Notes: generated from the sequence alone by a model not told the origin. Positions 1 through 5,224 are shown, counted from the first letter of the stretch. The stretch is DNA of 5,518 nt from Desulfovermiculus sp041686195 (GCA_041686195.1 JAWLEI010000142.1:1-5518); one strand, 5' to 3'. Translations and numbers: made by a program.

Positions 1-308
1 TAGGTGGCCATGGCCTGGAAATGGGAGACGAATCCCAGGGCCGCCGCCCCCACAAAGGCGGTCCCCACAGCCGGGAGCCCGAATCTCAGAATCAGCCCAC
101 GATCAGCGTGTCTTCCCACCACAGCAATCTTAAATGTATTATTCGCCCCATGCACAATAGCTGTGGCCGCCACTGCCACCTGGACTGGAAAGAACAGGGC
201 AAAGACCGGCAGGAGCATGGTCCCCAGGCCGAATCCTGAATAGAGGGTCAGGGTGGAGACACAAAGAGAAGCCAGGGGGATAAGAATGAATTCCACAGAT
301 GCTCCCAT
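1..308 (-). CDS. TSUP (TauE/SafE) family permease, N-terminal part, runs off the left edge
   Basis: Reading the minus strand from the ATG at 306-308 gives about 102 uninterrupted codons to the window edge, so only the N-terminal part is seen. The protein is strongly hydrophobic, with at least three likely membrane segments: about residues 5-25, 27-50 and 70-92. A glycine-rich turn (YSGFGLGTMLLP, about residues 23-34) is followed by an AVAATAIVHGANN stretch. This pattern is typical of the TSUP/TauE-SafE family, inner-membrane permeases that export or import sulfite, sulfoacetate, taurine-derived or other small anions. The actual substrate cannot be told. An in-frame TGA at 321-323 limits upstream extension, and 306-308 is the only ATG close to it. 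No normal Shine-Dalgarno sits 5-10 bases upstream; a GGAGG lies 21 bases away inside a hairpin. The gene lies beyond the thyX terminator and is probably a separate transcription unit. Confidence 0.8.
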   Translation of the reverse strand, partial: MGASVEFILIPLASLCVSTLTLYSGFGLGTMLLPVFALFFPVQVAVAATAIVHGANNTFKIAVVGRHADRGLILRFGLPAVGTAFVGAAALGFVSHFQAMAT

Positions 309-313
309 ACAGA

Positions 314-345
314 TCAGAGATCAGCTTTGCCTCCGGCAAATCTGA
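314..345 (-). promoter_or_regulatory. Hairpin in the leader of the TSUP gene, holding a GGAGG
   Basis: TTTGCC (326-331) and GGCAAA (335-340) form a 6-bp stem with a 3-base loop. An outer TCAGA/TCTGA pair (314-318 with 341-345) can extend it, leaving a 7-base bulge. On the transcribed strand the loop and 3' stem contain GGAGG (330-334), the only good Shine-Dalgarno-like sequence near the start at 308. The bulge side also carries a tandem 7-base repeat, AGATCAG at 311-317 and 318-324. The structure is visible directly; a role in controlling translation is inference. Confidence 0.35.
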
Positions 346-349
346 CATA

Positions 350-377
350 TTTTTGTGCGCCAAAGCTCACACAAAAA
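350..377. repeat. AT-rich hairpin upstream of the TSUP gene
   Basis: TTTTTGTG (350-357) is the exact reverse complement of CACAAAAA (370-377). The inner GC at 359-360 and GC at 365-366 can also pair around a CAAA loop. Read on the minus strand it starts with a T-run and ends with an A-run, so it is not a classic terminator for minus-strand transcription. Read on the plus strand the order is likewise T-run then A-run. It lies in the non-coding stretch between the large terminator and the TSUP start. The function is unknown; a leader-RNA structure or a protein site is possible. Confidence 0.4.
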
Positions 378-396
378 AAGGTTTGAGGGAAGGAAG

Positions 397-426
397 AATT
401 TAGATGCGAGGGCAAAAATGGAACAA
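397..426 (-). promoter_or_regulatory. Weak candidate promoter for the TSUP gene, overlapping a small dyad
   Basis: On the minus strand TTGTTC (421-426) and TAAATT (397-402) are separated by 18 bases, a poor match to the -35 and -10 consensus in an AT-rich stretch about 90 bases upstream of the ATG at 308. A dyad, AACAA-TAT-TTGTT (422-434), overlaps the -35 box and could be an operator. A promoter is expected here because a strong terminator separates this gene from thyX, but these exact boxes are only a guess. Confidence 0.2.
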
Positions 427-498
427 TATTTGTTTCAGAAAAATTGCAAAAGACGATCTGTACGAACTGGCCAGAGAAGCGGACAAGGTCCTTACTTT

Positions 499-548
499 TT
501 AAAAACATGCTCGGCCCTGTCTTAAGACAGGGCCGAGCATATTTTTAA
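499..548. terminator. Large, near-perfect inverted repeat; probable intrinsic terminator after thyX
   Basis: Bases 507-540 form a perfect 34-base palindrome whose 15-base arms (ATGCTCGGCCCTGTC and its complement) flank TTAA. The arms continue outward as TTAAAAA/TTTTTAA with one C/A mismatch (506 against 541), giving a stem of about 23 positions with A and T tracts at both ends. On the minus strand the GC-rich stem is followed by GTTTTTAA, and on the plus strand by ATTTTTAA, so it could stop transcription in both directions. It lies about 230 bases past the thyX stop and best explains the end of the yebC-ruv-thyX transcript. Both neighbouring genes run leftward, so the bidirectional design is not needed by the visible genes. 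Confidence 0.8.
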
Positions 549-550
549 GT

Positions 551-569
551 TGTGCCCTTTCAGGGCACA
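551..569. repeat. Short GC-rich hairpin next to the terminator
   Basis: TGTGCCCT (551-558) and AGGGCACA (562-569) pair perfectly across a TTC loop. It lies only two bases from the large inverted repeat at 499-548, so in the thyX 3' RNA the two hairpins would be stacked in tandem. The bases after it on the minus strand, ACTTAAAAAT, are AT-rich but hold no T-run of their own. It may reinforce termination or protect the RNA 3' end; this is inference. Confidence 0.5.
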
Positions 570-570
570 C

Positions 571-606
571 TTGGGTTCATCTCTTCTTCCCGGGGCGCTG
601 CCCCAA
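571..606. repeat. GC-rich hairpin in the thyX 3' region
   Basis: GGGGC (592-596) and GCCCC (600-604) pair around a 3-base loop. Alternatively TTGGG (571-575) can pair with CCCAA (602-606), so two exclusive folds are possible. It is the third hairpin in a row between the terminator and thyX. No coding potential is seen here. Whether it belongs to a processed RNA or is incidental cannot be decided from one sequence. Confidence 0.3.
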
Positions 607-680
607 GCTGGTATGTTTAACCTTTTCAGGGCTTTTTTTGCTGCACATGAAGATTAACTTTCCATGAACTGTGGTGGCCA

Positions 681-729
681 CGGTGCTCAGTGTGAATCAA
701 GACCAGGGCCGCACTGAAAGGGAGCACCG
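681..729. repeat. Bulged stem-loop just downstream of thyX
   Basis: CGGTGCTC (681-688) is the exact reverse complement of GAGCACCG (722-729). Inside it AGTG (689-692) pairs with CACT (712-715), leaving a 6-base bulge (716-721) and a 19-base loop. The stem begins about 45 bases after the thyX stop codon on the transcribed strand. There is no T-run after it, so it does not look like a terminator. It could be a structured 3' UTR element or part of a small RNA; no known family is recognised. Confidence 0.4.
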
Positions 730-774
730 GCTGGGATACTCATCCCCAATCTGACTTGCCTCATCATTCCCACT

Positions 775-1422
775 TCAACAGGGTTTTGCATCTGAAAAAG
801 TCTGGGCCAGATCGTCAAAAAGAACCGGTATTCGGCTATGCATGTCAGCCAGGAGTCCGAGCATGACTTCTCGAATCTGGGGATGGGCGGCCTTTTGACA
901 GCGCAGGCGTAAGACATGCCGCCATTCTCTCAAATTGGCGGTCATAACCACTTCCGTCTTCAGGCTGTTGGGCAGCACAGCTCTGGCCTGCTGAGGACTG
1001 GCCCCCTGATCCAGAAGCTGCATATAGGCCTCTTCTGCCTGGTACATGGCCTTTTCCCACAGATCGTACTCCAGACTCCCCTGGTCCCAGAAACAGGGCT
1101 TGATGACTGTAATCTCCCGGCCGAATCGTTCCTGAGAGTAGTTGGCATAGCGGGTGGATTCCTGAGAATAGGCGGCCAAACGGTGGCGAACAAGCTCGTG
1201 ACTCACGCCGCGATCAATAATGAACCGCACGGTTATGTTTGCATGCTCGATCACGCTCTCATGCCCGGAACGGACGATACGGCCCACAAACCCGGCTGCC
1301 GAGTCATCGGTGATCTTGTCCTCCGACTTGTAGCAGGTCCGTCCGGCCAGTTCCAACAACCGAAGGATTTCTTCAGTCCCCGGCATAAAGACAATCTCAT
1401 GCCCTGGTTGTATTACCCGCAT
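775..1422 (-). CDS. thyX: Flavin-dependent thymidylate synthase ThyX
   Basis: Encodes 215 residues, a normal ThyX length. ThyX methylates dUMP to dTMP using methylenetetrahydrofolate as carbon donor, with FAD and NADPH for reduction, and releases tetrahydrofolate; it acts as a cytosolic homotetramer. The diagnostic RHR-x7-S motif is present as RHRLAAYSQES at residues 79-89, with S89 the expected active-site serine, followed by TRY. The nucleotide-binding arginine region LRLRCQ places R174 where the Thermotoga enzyme has it. The N-terminal GHESVIEH (53-60) is also typical. The ATG at 1420-1422 is preferred over an in-frame TTG at 1441-1443, which would overlap the ruvB stop, because a strong GGAGG lies 6 bases before the ATG. 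The gene follows ruvB by 13 bases and is the last gene before the terminator. Confidence 0.95.
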   Translation of the reverse strand: MRVIQPGHEIVFMPGTEEILRLLELAGRTCYKSEDKITDDSAAGFVGRIVRSGHESVIEHANITVRFIIDRGVSHELVRHRLAAYSQESTRYANYSQERFGREITVIKPCFWDQGSLEYDLWEKAMYQAEEAYMQLLDQGASPQQARAVLPNSLKTEVVMTANLREWRHVLRLRCQKAAHPQIREVMLGLLADMHSRIPVLFDDLAQTFSDAKPC

Positions 1423-1426
1423 AACG

Positions 1427-1434
1427 CCCCTCCC
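1427..1434 (-). promoter_or_regulatory. Shine-Dalgarno deciding the thyX start
   Basis: On the minus strand GGGAGGGG occupies almost the whole 13-base gap between the ruvB stop (1436-1438) and the thyX ATG (1420-1422). Its GGAGG core is 6 bases from that ATG. A TTG start at 1443 would place this site inside the coding region and add seven residues that the family does not need. Confidence 0.8.
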
Positions 1435-1435
1435 G

Positions 1436-2404
1436 TTACTCAATGATCTTTAAATGCTTGTAGGCCTTGCCCGTAGCCACCCGCCCCCTGGAAGTCCGCT
1501 TCAAGAACCCGCATTGAATAAGGTAGGGCTCATAGATCTCCTCCAGGGTGCGCACCTCCTCGGAGCAGGCAGTGGCAATGGTCTTGACTCCCACCGGACC
1601 GCCGTTGAAGTGATGAATAAGGGCCAGGAGGATCTTGCGGTCCATGGTATCCAGACCCCGGGGATCCACGTCCAAGCGGTCCAGGGCGGCCCTGGCCTGC
1701 TCCCGATCAACCACCGCATGTCCATCCACCATGACAAAATCCCAAACCCGCCGCAAAAGCCGGTTGGCAATTCGCGGGGTACCCCTGGCCCGCAGACCAA
1801 TCTCTTCTGCCCCGTCATCCGTGATTTCAATGCCCAGGATCCGGGCCGCCCGGCGCACAATGCGCCCCAGGTCTTCTGGAGTATAAAATTCCAGCCGGAA
1901 CAAGACCCCGAACCGATCCCGCAAGGGAGAGGACAAGAGCCCGATCCTGGTCGTGGCCCCGACCAGGGTGAAAGGCTCCAGATCGATCTTTACCGTCCGC
2001 GCTCCTGGCCCCTGACCAATGACCAGATCCAGCTTGAAATCCTCCAGGGCCGGGTACAAGATCTCTTCTACCGTGGGAGGCATGCGGTGGATCTCATCCA
2101 CAAAGAGGACGTCATGGCGTTGCAGGTTGGTTAAAATCGCGGCCAAATCCCCGCTGCGCTCCATAACCGGTCCGGACGTACTGATCAGATTCACGCCCAA
2201 CTCACTGGCAATGATCTGAGCCAGGGTGGTTTTGCCCAAACCGGGATTTCCGGAGAACATGACGTGATCCATGGCCTGGCCCCGTTCTTTGGCCGCCTGC
2301 AGAAAAACAGCCAGATTGGCCCGCATCTCATCCTGGCCGATAAACTCGTCAAGCCGTAAAGGCCGGATCCGCTCATCCACCCTGACCTCGGTCTGTGCAC
2401 CCAT
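1436..2404 (-). CDS. ruvB: Holliday junction branch-migration helicase RuvB
   Basis: A 322-residue AAA+ ATPase, the motor that with RuvA drives branch migration of Holliday junctions as hexameric rings on DNA. Walker A is GNPGLGKTT (residues 52-60, catalytic K58), Walker B is FVDEIHR (101-107), sensor 1 is GATTR (149-153), and the arginine finger is expected at R164 in SPLRDRFG. The sensor 2 region RGTPRIANRLLRR (207-219) and the C-terminal winged-helix part with FNGGPVG follow. It is about 14 residues shorter than the E. coli protein, all at the N-terminus. Two substitutions stand out: N instead of P in GPPGLGKT, and W in RRVWDF where R is usual. The ATG at 2402-2404 has AAGGA six bases upstream and an in-frame TAA four codons upstream. 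The 84-base gap to ruvA is the widest in the cluster and holds no recognisable gene. Confidence 0.97.
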   Translation of the reverse strand: MGAQTEVRVDERIRPLRLDEFIGQDEMRANLAVFLQAAKERGQAMDHVMFSGNPGLGKTTLAQIIASELGVNLISTSGPVMERSGDLAAILTNLQRHDVLFVDEIHRMPPTVEEILYPALEDFKLDLVIGQGPGARTVKIDLEPFTLVGATTRIGLLSSPLRDRFGVLFRLEFYTPEDLGRIVRRAARILGIEITDDGAEEIGLRARGTPRIANRLLRRVWDFVMVDGHAVVDREQARAALDRLDVDPRGLDTMDRKILLALIHHFNGGPVGVKTIATACSEEVRTLEEIYEPYLIQCGFLKRTSRGRVATGKAYKHLKIIE

Positions 2405-2488
2405 TTCCTGTCCTTATCCCCGGTTGTTTACCCTTGCTGTTCCATCTTTCCGCGTCTTCAGTGTATTGCGCGGTCAAAATCTTTTTTT

Positions 2489-3100
2489 TCAGCTTTCCCC
2501 AGTCCTGGCCATGCGCTTAAGCACTGCCCGGATGGCCTCCCCGGTCATCATCTCCGGCTCTTGTTCGAGAACAGAACTTAAAAGTGGGCGAACTTCGGAT
2601 TCAGTATACCCCAAATGCGTAAGGCCGGCTAAGGCATCTGAAAAAATATTGTGTCCTGCCTGAACCGGGCCTGCAGCTTCTGAAGCAGCAGGCGCAGCCA
2701 GCAATTTGTCCTTAAGCTCCCAGATAACCCGCTTGGCCGACTTGGGACCTATCCCCGGCACCCTGGTCAGGCTTTGAGCATCATCGGTATGCACCACTTG
2801 GCTGAGTTCCTGAGGATCAAAGACAGCCAGTATAGCCAGAGCGGTCTTGGGACCCAGCTTGGAGACCGCAATGAGCTGGGAAAAGGTCTCCTGCTCAGAC
2901 CGGGAAGGAAAGCCGTAGAGCTCTAAGGCATCTTCCCGAACCACGGTATGCACGTACAAGGAGATATCCTGACCCGGTTCCGGCAGACGCTCCAGCACAG
3001 GTCCTGCGGCCTGGACCACATAGCCGACTCCGCCGGGGGTGAGCAGCAGGCAGCAGGTGCTTCGCACCTCAAGTATGGTTCCGTGCAAATAGCCGATCAT
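2489..3100 (-). CDS. ruvA: Holliday junction DNA-binding protein RuvA
   Basis: A 203-residue protein of normal RuvA length that forms tetramers on the four-way junction and loads RuvB. The N-terminal OB-fold domain (about 1-63) starts MIGYLHGTI and ends in ELYGF. It includes the acidic pin residues E56-D57 that keep strands apart at the junction centre. Two helix-hairpin-helix motifs follow: LIAVSKLGPKTALAIL (76-91) and LTRVPGIGPKSAKRVI (111-126). A linker rich in Ala leads to the C-terminal RuvB-contacting domain (about 150-203). The first hairpin has SKLGPK where GxGPK is usual, a mild departure. The ATG lies one base after the ruvC TGA, so translational coupling is likely; its own Shine-Dalgarno is weak (GGGG). 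An A8 run directly follows the stop codon. Confidence 0.97.
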   Translation of the reverse strand: MIGYLHGTILEVRSTCCLLLTPGGVGYVVQAAGPVLERLPEPGQDISLYVHTVVREDALELYGFPSRSEQETFSQLIAVSKLGPKTALAILAVFDPQELSQVVHTDDAQSLTRVPGIGPKSAKRVIWELKDKLLAAPAASEAAGPVQAGHNIFSDALAGLTHLGYTESEVRPLLSSVLEQEPEMMTGEAIRAVLKRMARTGES

Positions 3101-3101
3101 T

Positions 3102-3614
3102 TCATGACCCCGTACGGGCCTGCAAGTGCTGCCAGCGCCGCATATTCAAGTGACAAATGCCCGCAGCCAGGGCATCACTGCTGTCCTGGGACCAATCCGG
3201 CCGCTGCCCCAGGATCTGTCCAACCATGAAGGCCACTTGGCTTTTCTCCGCCCGCCCTGCACCGACCAGGGTCTTTTTGATCAAGGCAGGCTCATAGGGA
3301 AAAACCGGCAGCCGATGCGCAGCACAGGCTACAAGGGCCGCTCCCCTGGCCTGACCCAGCTTCAGGGCCGAGGAGGTATTTCTGGACACAAACACATCTT
3401 CAACTGCCGCCTCATCCGGAGCAAACTCCTGGATCAGGCTGCTCAGCCGGGCGTATATCTCTCCCAGGCGATCACTTAAGGGCAAGTCCGCCTGGGGGCG
3501 GACCGTCCCGGTCCGAATCAATCGCAAACAGCCGGACTCCTCGCTGATCAGGCCGAACCCGGTACATCGACTGCCGGGATCCAGGCCCAGAACGACAATA
3601 CGTTCGCCGGCCAC
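3102..3614 (-). CDS. ruvC: Holliday junction resolvase RuvC
   Basis: A 170-residue crossover-junction endodeoxyribonuclease of the RNase H-like fold. It works as a dimer that nicks two opposed strands of the junction processed by RuvAB. All four metal-binding acids can be placed: D12 in GLDPGS, E72 in VEDVF, and D144 and D147 in DSSDALA. The VFVSRN and SALKLGQARGA stretches (74-92) are family hallmarks. The start is a GTG at 3612-3614, three bases after the yebC stop. A GGAGG at the very end of yebC lies eight bases upstream of it, which supports that start and suggests coupling to yebC translation. It is a few residues longer at the N-terminus than the E. coli enzyme but otherwise ordinary. 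Confidence 0.97.
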   Translation of the reverse strand: MAGERIVVLGLDPGSRCTGFGLISEESGCLRLIRTGTVRPQADLPLSDRLGEIYARLSSLIQEFAPDEAAVEDVFVSRNTSSALKLGQARGAALVACAAHRLPVFPYEPALIKKTLVGAGRAEKSQVAFMVGQILGQRPDWSQDSSDALAAGICHLNMRRWQHLQARTGS

Positions 3615-3617
3615 CCC

Positions 3618-4367
3618 TTAGGCCTCCATCTTGGCATACAGCTCATCCGGAATTTCAAAGTTGGCATGCACTTTCTGCACATCGTCATGCTCATCCAGCT
3701 GCTCGTAGAGCTTGAGGGCCTTTTCCGCTGTCTCCACATCCAGCTCGACATAGGTCTGGGGGATCTTGGCCACTTCCGCGTTCTGAATTTCTATTCCGGC
3801 CTGTTCAAAGGCCTGCTTCACCGCCAGGTAATCTTCAGGTGCGGTCCGCACCTCCCAGGCATCACCGTCATCAATCACATCCTCCACGCCGGCCTCCAGT
3901 CCGACCTCCAGGAGCTGGTCCTCATCATATTGATTCTTGTCAAAGGTAAGTACACCATAGGTTTGAAACATCCATCCCACACATCCGGATTCGCCCAGAT
4001 TTCCGCCGGCTTTGCTGAACAGCTTGCGAATTTCAGCCACAGTCCGATTCTTGTTGTCGGTGACCCCTTCCACCAGGATGGCCACTCCGCCCGGTCCATA
4101 GCCTTCGTAGACCACTTCCTCGATGCTTCCAGAGGTGATCTCCCCGGTCCCTTTCTTGATCGCGGTATCGATCTTGTCCTTGGGCATATTCATGTTTTTG
4201 GCTGCATCAATGGCCATGCGCAGCCTTGAGTTCATCACCGGGTCGCTTCCGCCCAGCTTGGCCGCCAGCATCAACTCCTTGGTGGCCTTGGTAAACATCT
4301 GGCCCCGCTTGGCATCCTGGCGCCCTTTTCTGTGCTTGATATTCGCCCATTTACTGTGTCCGGCCAT
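3618..4367 (-). CDS. yebC: YebC/PmpR (TACO1-like) family protein
   Basis: A 249-residue member of the YebC/DUF28 family, full length. The signature start MAGHSKWANIKHRK, the basic segment to about residue 37, the YEGYGPGGVAILVE block (87-100) and the acidic C-terminal half are all present. Family members have been described both as DNA-binding regulators (PmpR type) and, like mitochondrial TACO1, as ribosome-associated factors that help translation of difficult sequences such as proline runs. Which role applies here cannot be told. The ATG at 4365-4367 has a strong AGGAGG nine bases upstream (4377-4382). It heads the ruvC-ruvA-ruvB-thyX run with only a 3-base gap to ruvC, an arrangement common in bacteria. 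The 127-base gap upstream could hold the operon promoter. Confidence 0.95.
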   Translation of the reverse strand: MAGHSKWANIKHRKGRQDAKRGQMFTKATKELMLAAKLGGSDPVMNSRLRMAIDAAKNMNMPKDKIDTAIKKGTGEITSGSIEEVVYEGYGPGGVAILVEGVTDNKNRTVAEIRKLFSKAGGNLGESGCVGWMFQTYGVLTFDKNQYDEDQLLEVGLEAGVEDVIDDGDAWEVRTAPEDYLAVKQAFEQAGIEIQNAEVAKIPQTYVELDVETAEKALKLYEQLDEHDDVQKVHANFEIPDELYAKMEA

Positions 4368-4376
4368 ACATCATAT

Positions 4377-4382
4377 CCTCCT
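4377..4382 (-). promoter_or_regulatory. Strong ribosome binding site of yebC
   Basis: AGGAGG on the minus strand, nine bases from the yebC ATG. It fixes the start among several nearby ATG triplets and agrees with the conserved MAGHSKWANI N-terminus. Confidence 0.75.
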
Positions 4383-4395
4383 CATATTCATATCC

Positions 4396-4447
4396 TGTCA
4401 TTGAGTGACATTTGGCAAACATTATTCAAAGTTGTCAGCAGCTTGAC
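4396..4447. promoter_or_regulatory. Candidate operator: TGTCA-N5-TGACA dyad with a second imperfect copy
   Basis: A perfect dyad, TGTCA-TTGAG-TGACA, lies at 4396-4410, ending 28 bases before the yebC start. About 37 bases further upstream a weaker copy reads TGTCA (4433-4437), a 6-base spacer, then TGACC (4444-4448), with four matching bases per arm. Both lie in the only sizeable gap in front of the yebC-ruvCAB-thyX cluster, where a promoter and regulator site are expected. The dyad does not fit the E. coli LexA box (CTGT-N8-ACAG), as the spacing is one base off. No convincing -35/-10 pair was found. A regulatory role is inference from position and symmetry. Confidence 0.35.
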
Positions 4448-4494
4448 CTTGCCCGGCATGCTCAACTTCAGGCTTTATATCTTTTATGAGCCCA

Positions 4495-5082
4495 TCATTT
4501 CCGCCCAAAGCCCAAAACAAAGACTTCTGTACTCTCCGGCCGGGAACTCTTGGGCTTGCAGGACCTGACCTTGCCGAACAACTCCCGCATCTGGCTGAGA
4601 AAATCCGGAACATCCGGTCCCTGAAAGACCTTGATGGCCGCTGTTCCTCCAGGAGCCAGCACATCCCTGGCCAGGGCCAAGGCGGCCAGGGCCAGCTCAA
4701 CCGACTGGGTCTGATCCCGGAGCTTGATGCCTGTGGTCTTGGGAGCCATGTCGCTTAAAAGCAGGTCAAAGGGCGATCTGGAATCGATTTCCGCCCGCAG
4801 CTCCTGGTCCGGATCCAGGGCATCTCCCTGGATAAATTTGACCTGGGCAGGAAAAGACACATCTGAATCGTTGATGTCGATGGCCAAAACCTTTCCTTGC
4901 GGTCCAGTCTTCCTGGCTGCATAGAGAGCCCAGGACCCGGGAGTAGCTCCCAGGTCCAGAATGTTCTGCCCGGTCCGCAAAAGTTTGAAGCGTTTGTCCA
5001 TCTCCTGGAGCTTGTATACAGACCGGGCCGGGAACTTGTACTGCTTGGCTTTCTTAAAGTAGTGATCCTGATACTTCTTCAT
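4495..5082 (-). CDS. rlmE: 23S rRNA 2'-O-ribose methyltransferase RlmE (FtsJ/RrmJ)
   Basis: A 195-residue SAM-dependent Rossmann-fold methyltransferase. In E. coli the enzyme methylates the 2'-O of U2552 in the 23S A-loop during late 50S assembly. The SAM-binding motif ILDLGATPGSW (41-51) and an acidic AIDIND (67-72) are clear. The catalytic K-D-K-E tetrad can be assigned as K24 (SVYKLQE), D111 (LLSDMAP), K151 (AIKVFQG) and E186 (ESTEVFV). The length is slightly shorter than the 209-residue E. coli protein, mostly at the N-terminus. The ATG at 5080-5082 is fixed by an in-frame TAG immediately upstream and has AAGG nine bases before it. It is separated by 142 bases from yjbQ upstream and by 127 bases from yebC downstream, so it may have its own transcript or be read through. 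Confidence 0.95.
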   Translation of the reverse strand: MKKYQDHYFKKAKQYKFPARSVYKLQEMDKRFKLLRTGQNILDLGATPGSWALYAARKTGPQGKVLAIDINDSDVSFPAQVKFIQGDALDPDQELRAEIDSRSPFDLLLSDMAPKTTGIKLRDQTQSVELALAALALARDVLAPGGTAAIKVFQGPDVPDFLSQMRELFGKVRSCKPKSSRPESTEVFVLGFGRK

Positions 5083-5105
5083 CTATAAAGACCTTGGGCA
5101 TACAT
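5079..5105 (-). CDS. Possible 8-codon leader ORF overlapping the rlmE start
   Basis: On the minus strand an ATG at 5103-5105 opens eight codons (MYAQGLYR) and ends in a TGA that overlaps the rlmE ATG as ATGA, the classic coupling overlap. The best Shine-Dalgarno in the leader, AGGAGG (5117-5122), is 11 bases before this ATG. It is 34 bases from the rlmE ATG and so too far to serve rlmE directly. Too short for any statistical support; it may be chance. Confidence 0.2.
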   Translation of the reverse strand: MYAQGLYR

Positions 5106-5136
5106 CCGTTTGATGCCCTCCTGTGTACATGAAATA

Positions 5137-5170
5137 CCCCTGAAAGCCAAGCTGTCTCAGCCTCCAGGGG
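5137..5170. repeat. Hairpin in the yjbQ-rlmE gap
   Basis: CCCCTG (5137-5142) pairs with CAGGGG (5165-5170), and inside it GCTG (5151-5154) pairs with CAGC (5158-5161) around a TCT loop, leaving an asymmetric internal loop. On the minus strand it is followed by TATTTC rather than a T-run, so it is a poor terminator for yjbQ. It may be a leader-RNA structure of rlmE. The rest of the gap 5083-5224 shows no gene or clear promoter. Confidence 0.4.
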
Positions 5171-5224
5171 AATCTGCAAAAACTCAATTCATGCCTTGCA
5201 CCTGAGAACAAAATTTTCGGGCCA

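Noticed and set aside
139..363. Minus-strand frame of 74 codons with a start upstream of the TSUP gene
   Set aside because: It overlaps the TSUP gene in another frame, and only the TSUP frame gives membrane segments and family motifs.
314..508. Minus-strand frame of 64 codons between the terminator and the TSUP gene
   Set aside because: Its ATG lies inside the terminator palindrome, so it has no usable ribosome site, and the translation looks like random AT-rich DNA.
916..1446. Long plus-strand open frame of 176 codons opposite thyX
   Set aside because: It lies wholly antisense to thyX, whose motifs are intact, and its translation is low-complexity without recognisable domains; it is a shadow of thyX codon bias.
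1454..2134. Plus-strand open frame of 226 codons opposite ruvB
   Set aside because: Rich in Pro, Gly and Gln as expected for the complement of a GC-biased gene, and it lies fully within ruvB.
2476..2491. A8 run at the ruvA stop codon as a frameshift signal
   Set aside because: The run comes after the TGA, RuvA is already full length, and no downstream frame would give a sensible extension.
3666..4229. Plus-strand open frame of 187 codons opposite yebC
   Set aside because: Antisense to a conserved full-length yebC; no domain or ribosome site was recognised.
4395..4411. E. coli-type LexA box in front of yebC
   Set aside because: CTGT and ACA are separated by nine bases rather than eight and the final G is missing, so it does not fit that consensus; kept only as an unassigned dyad.
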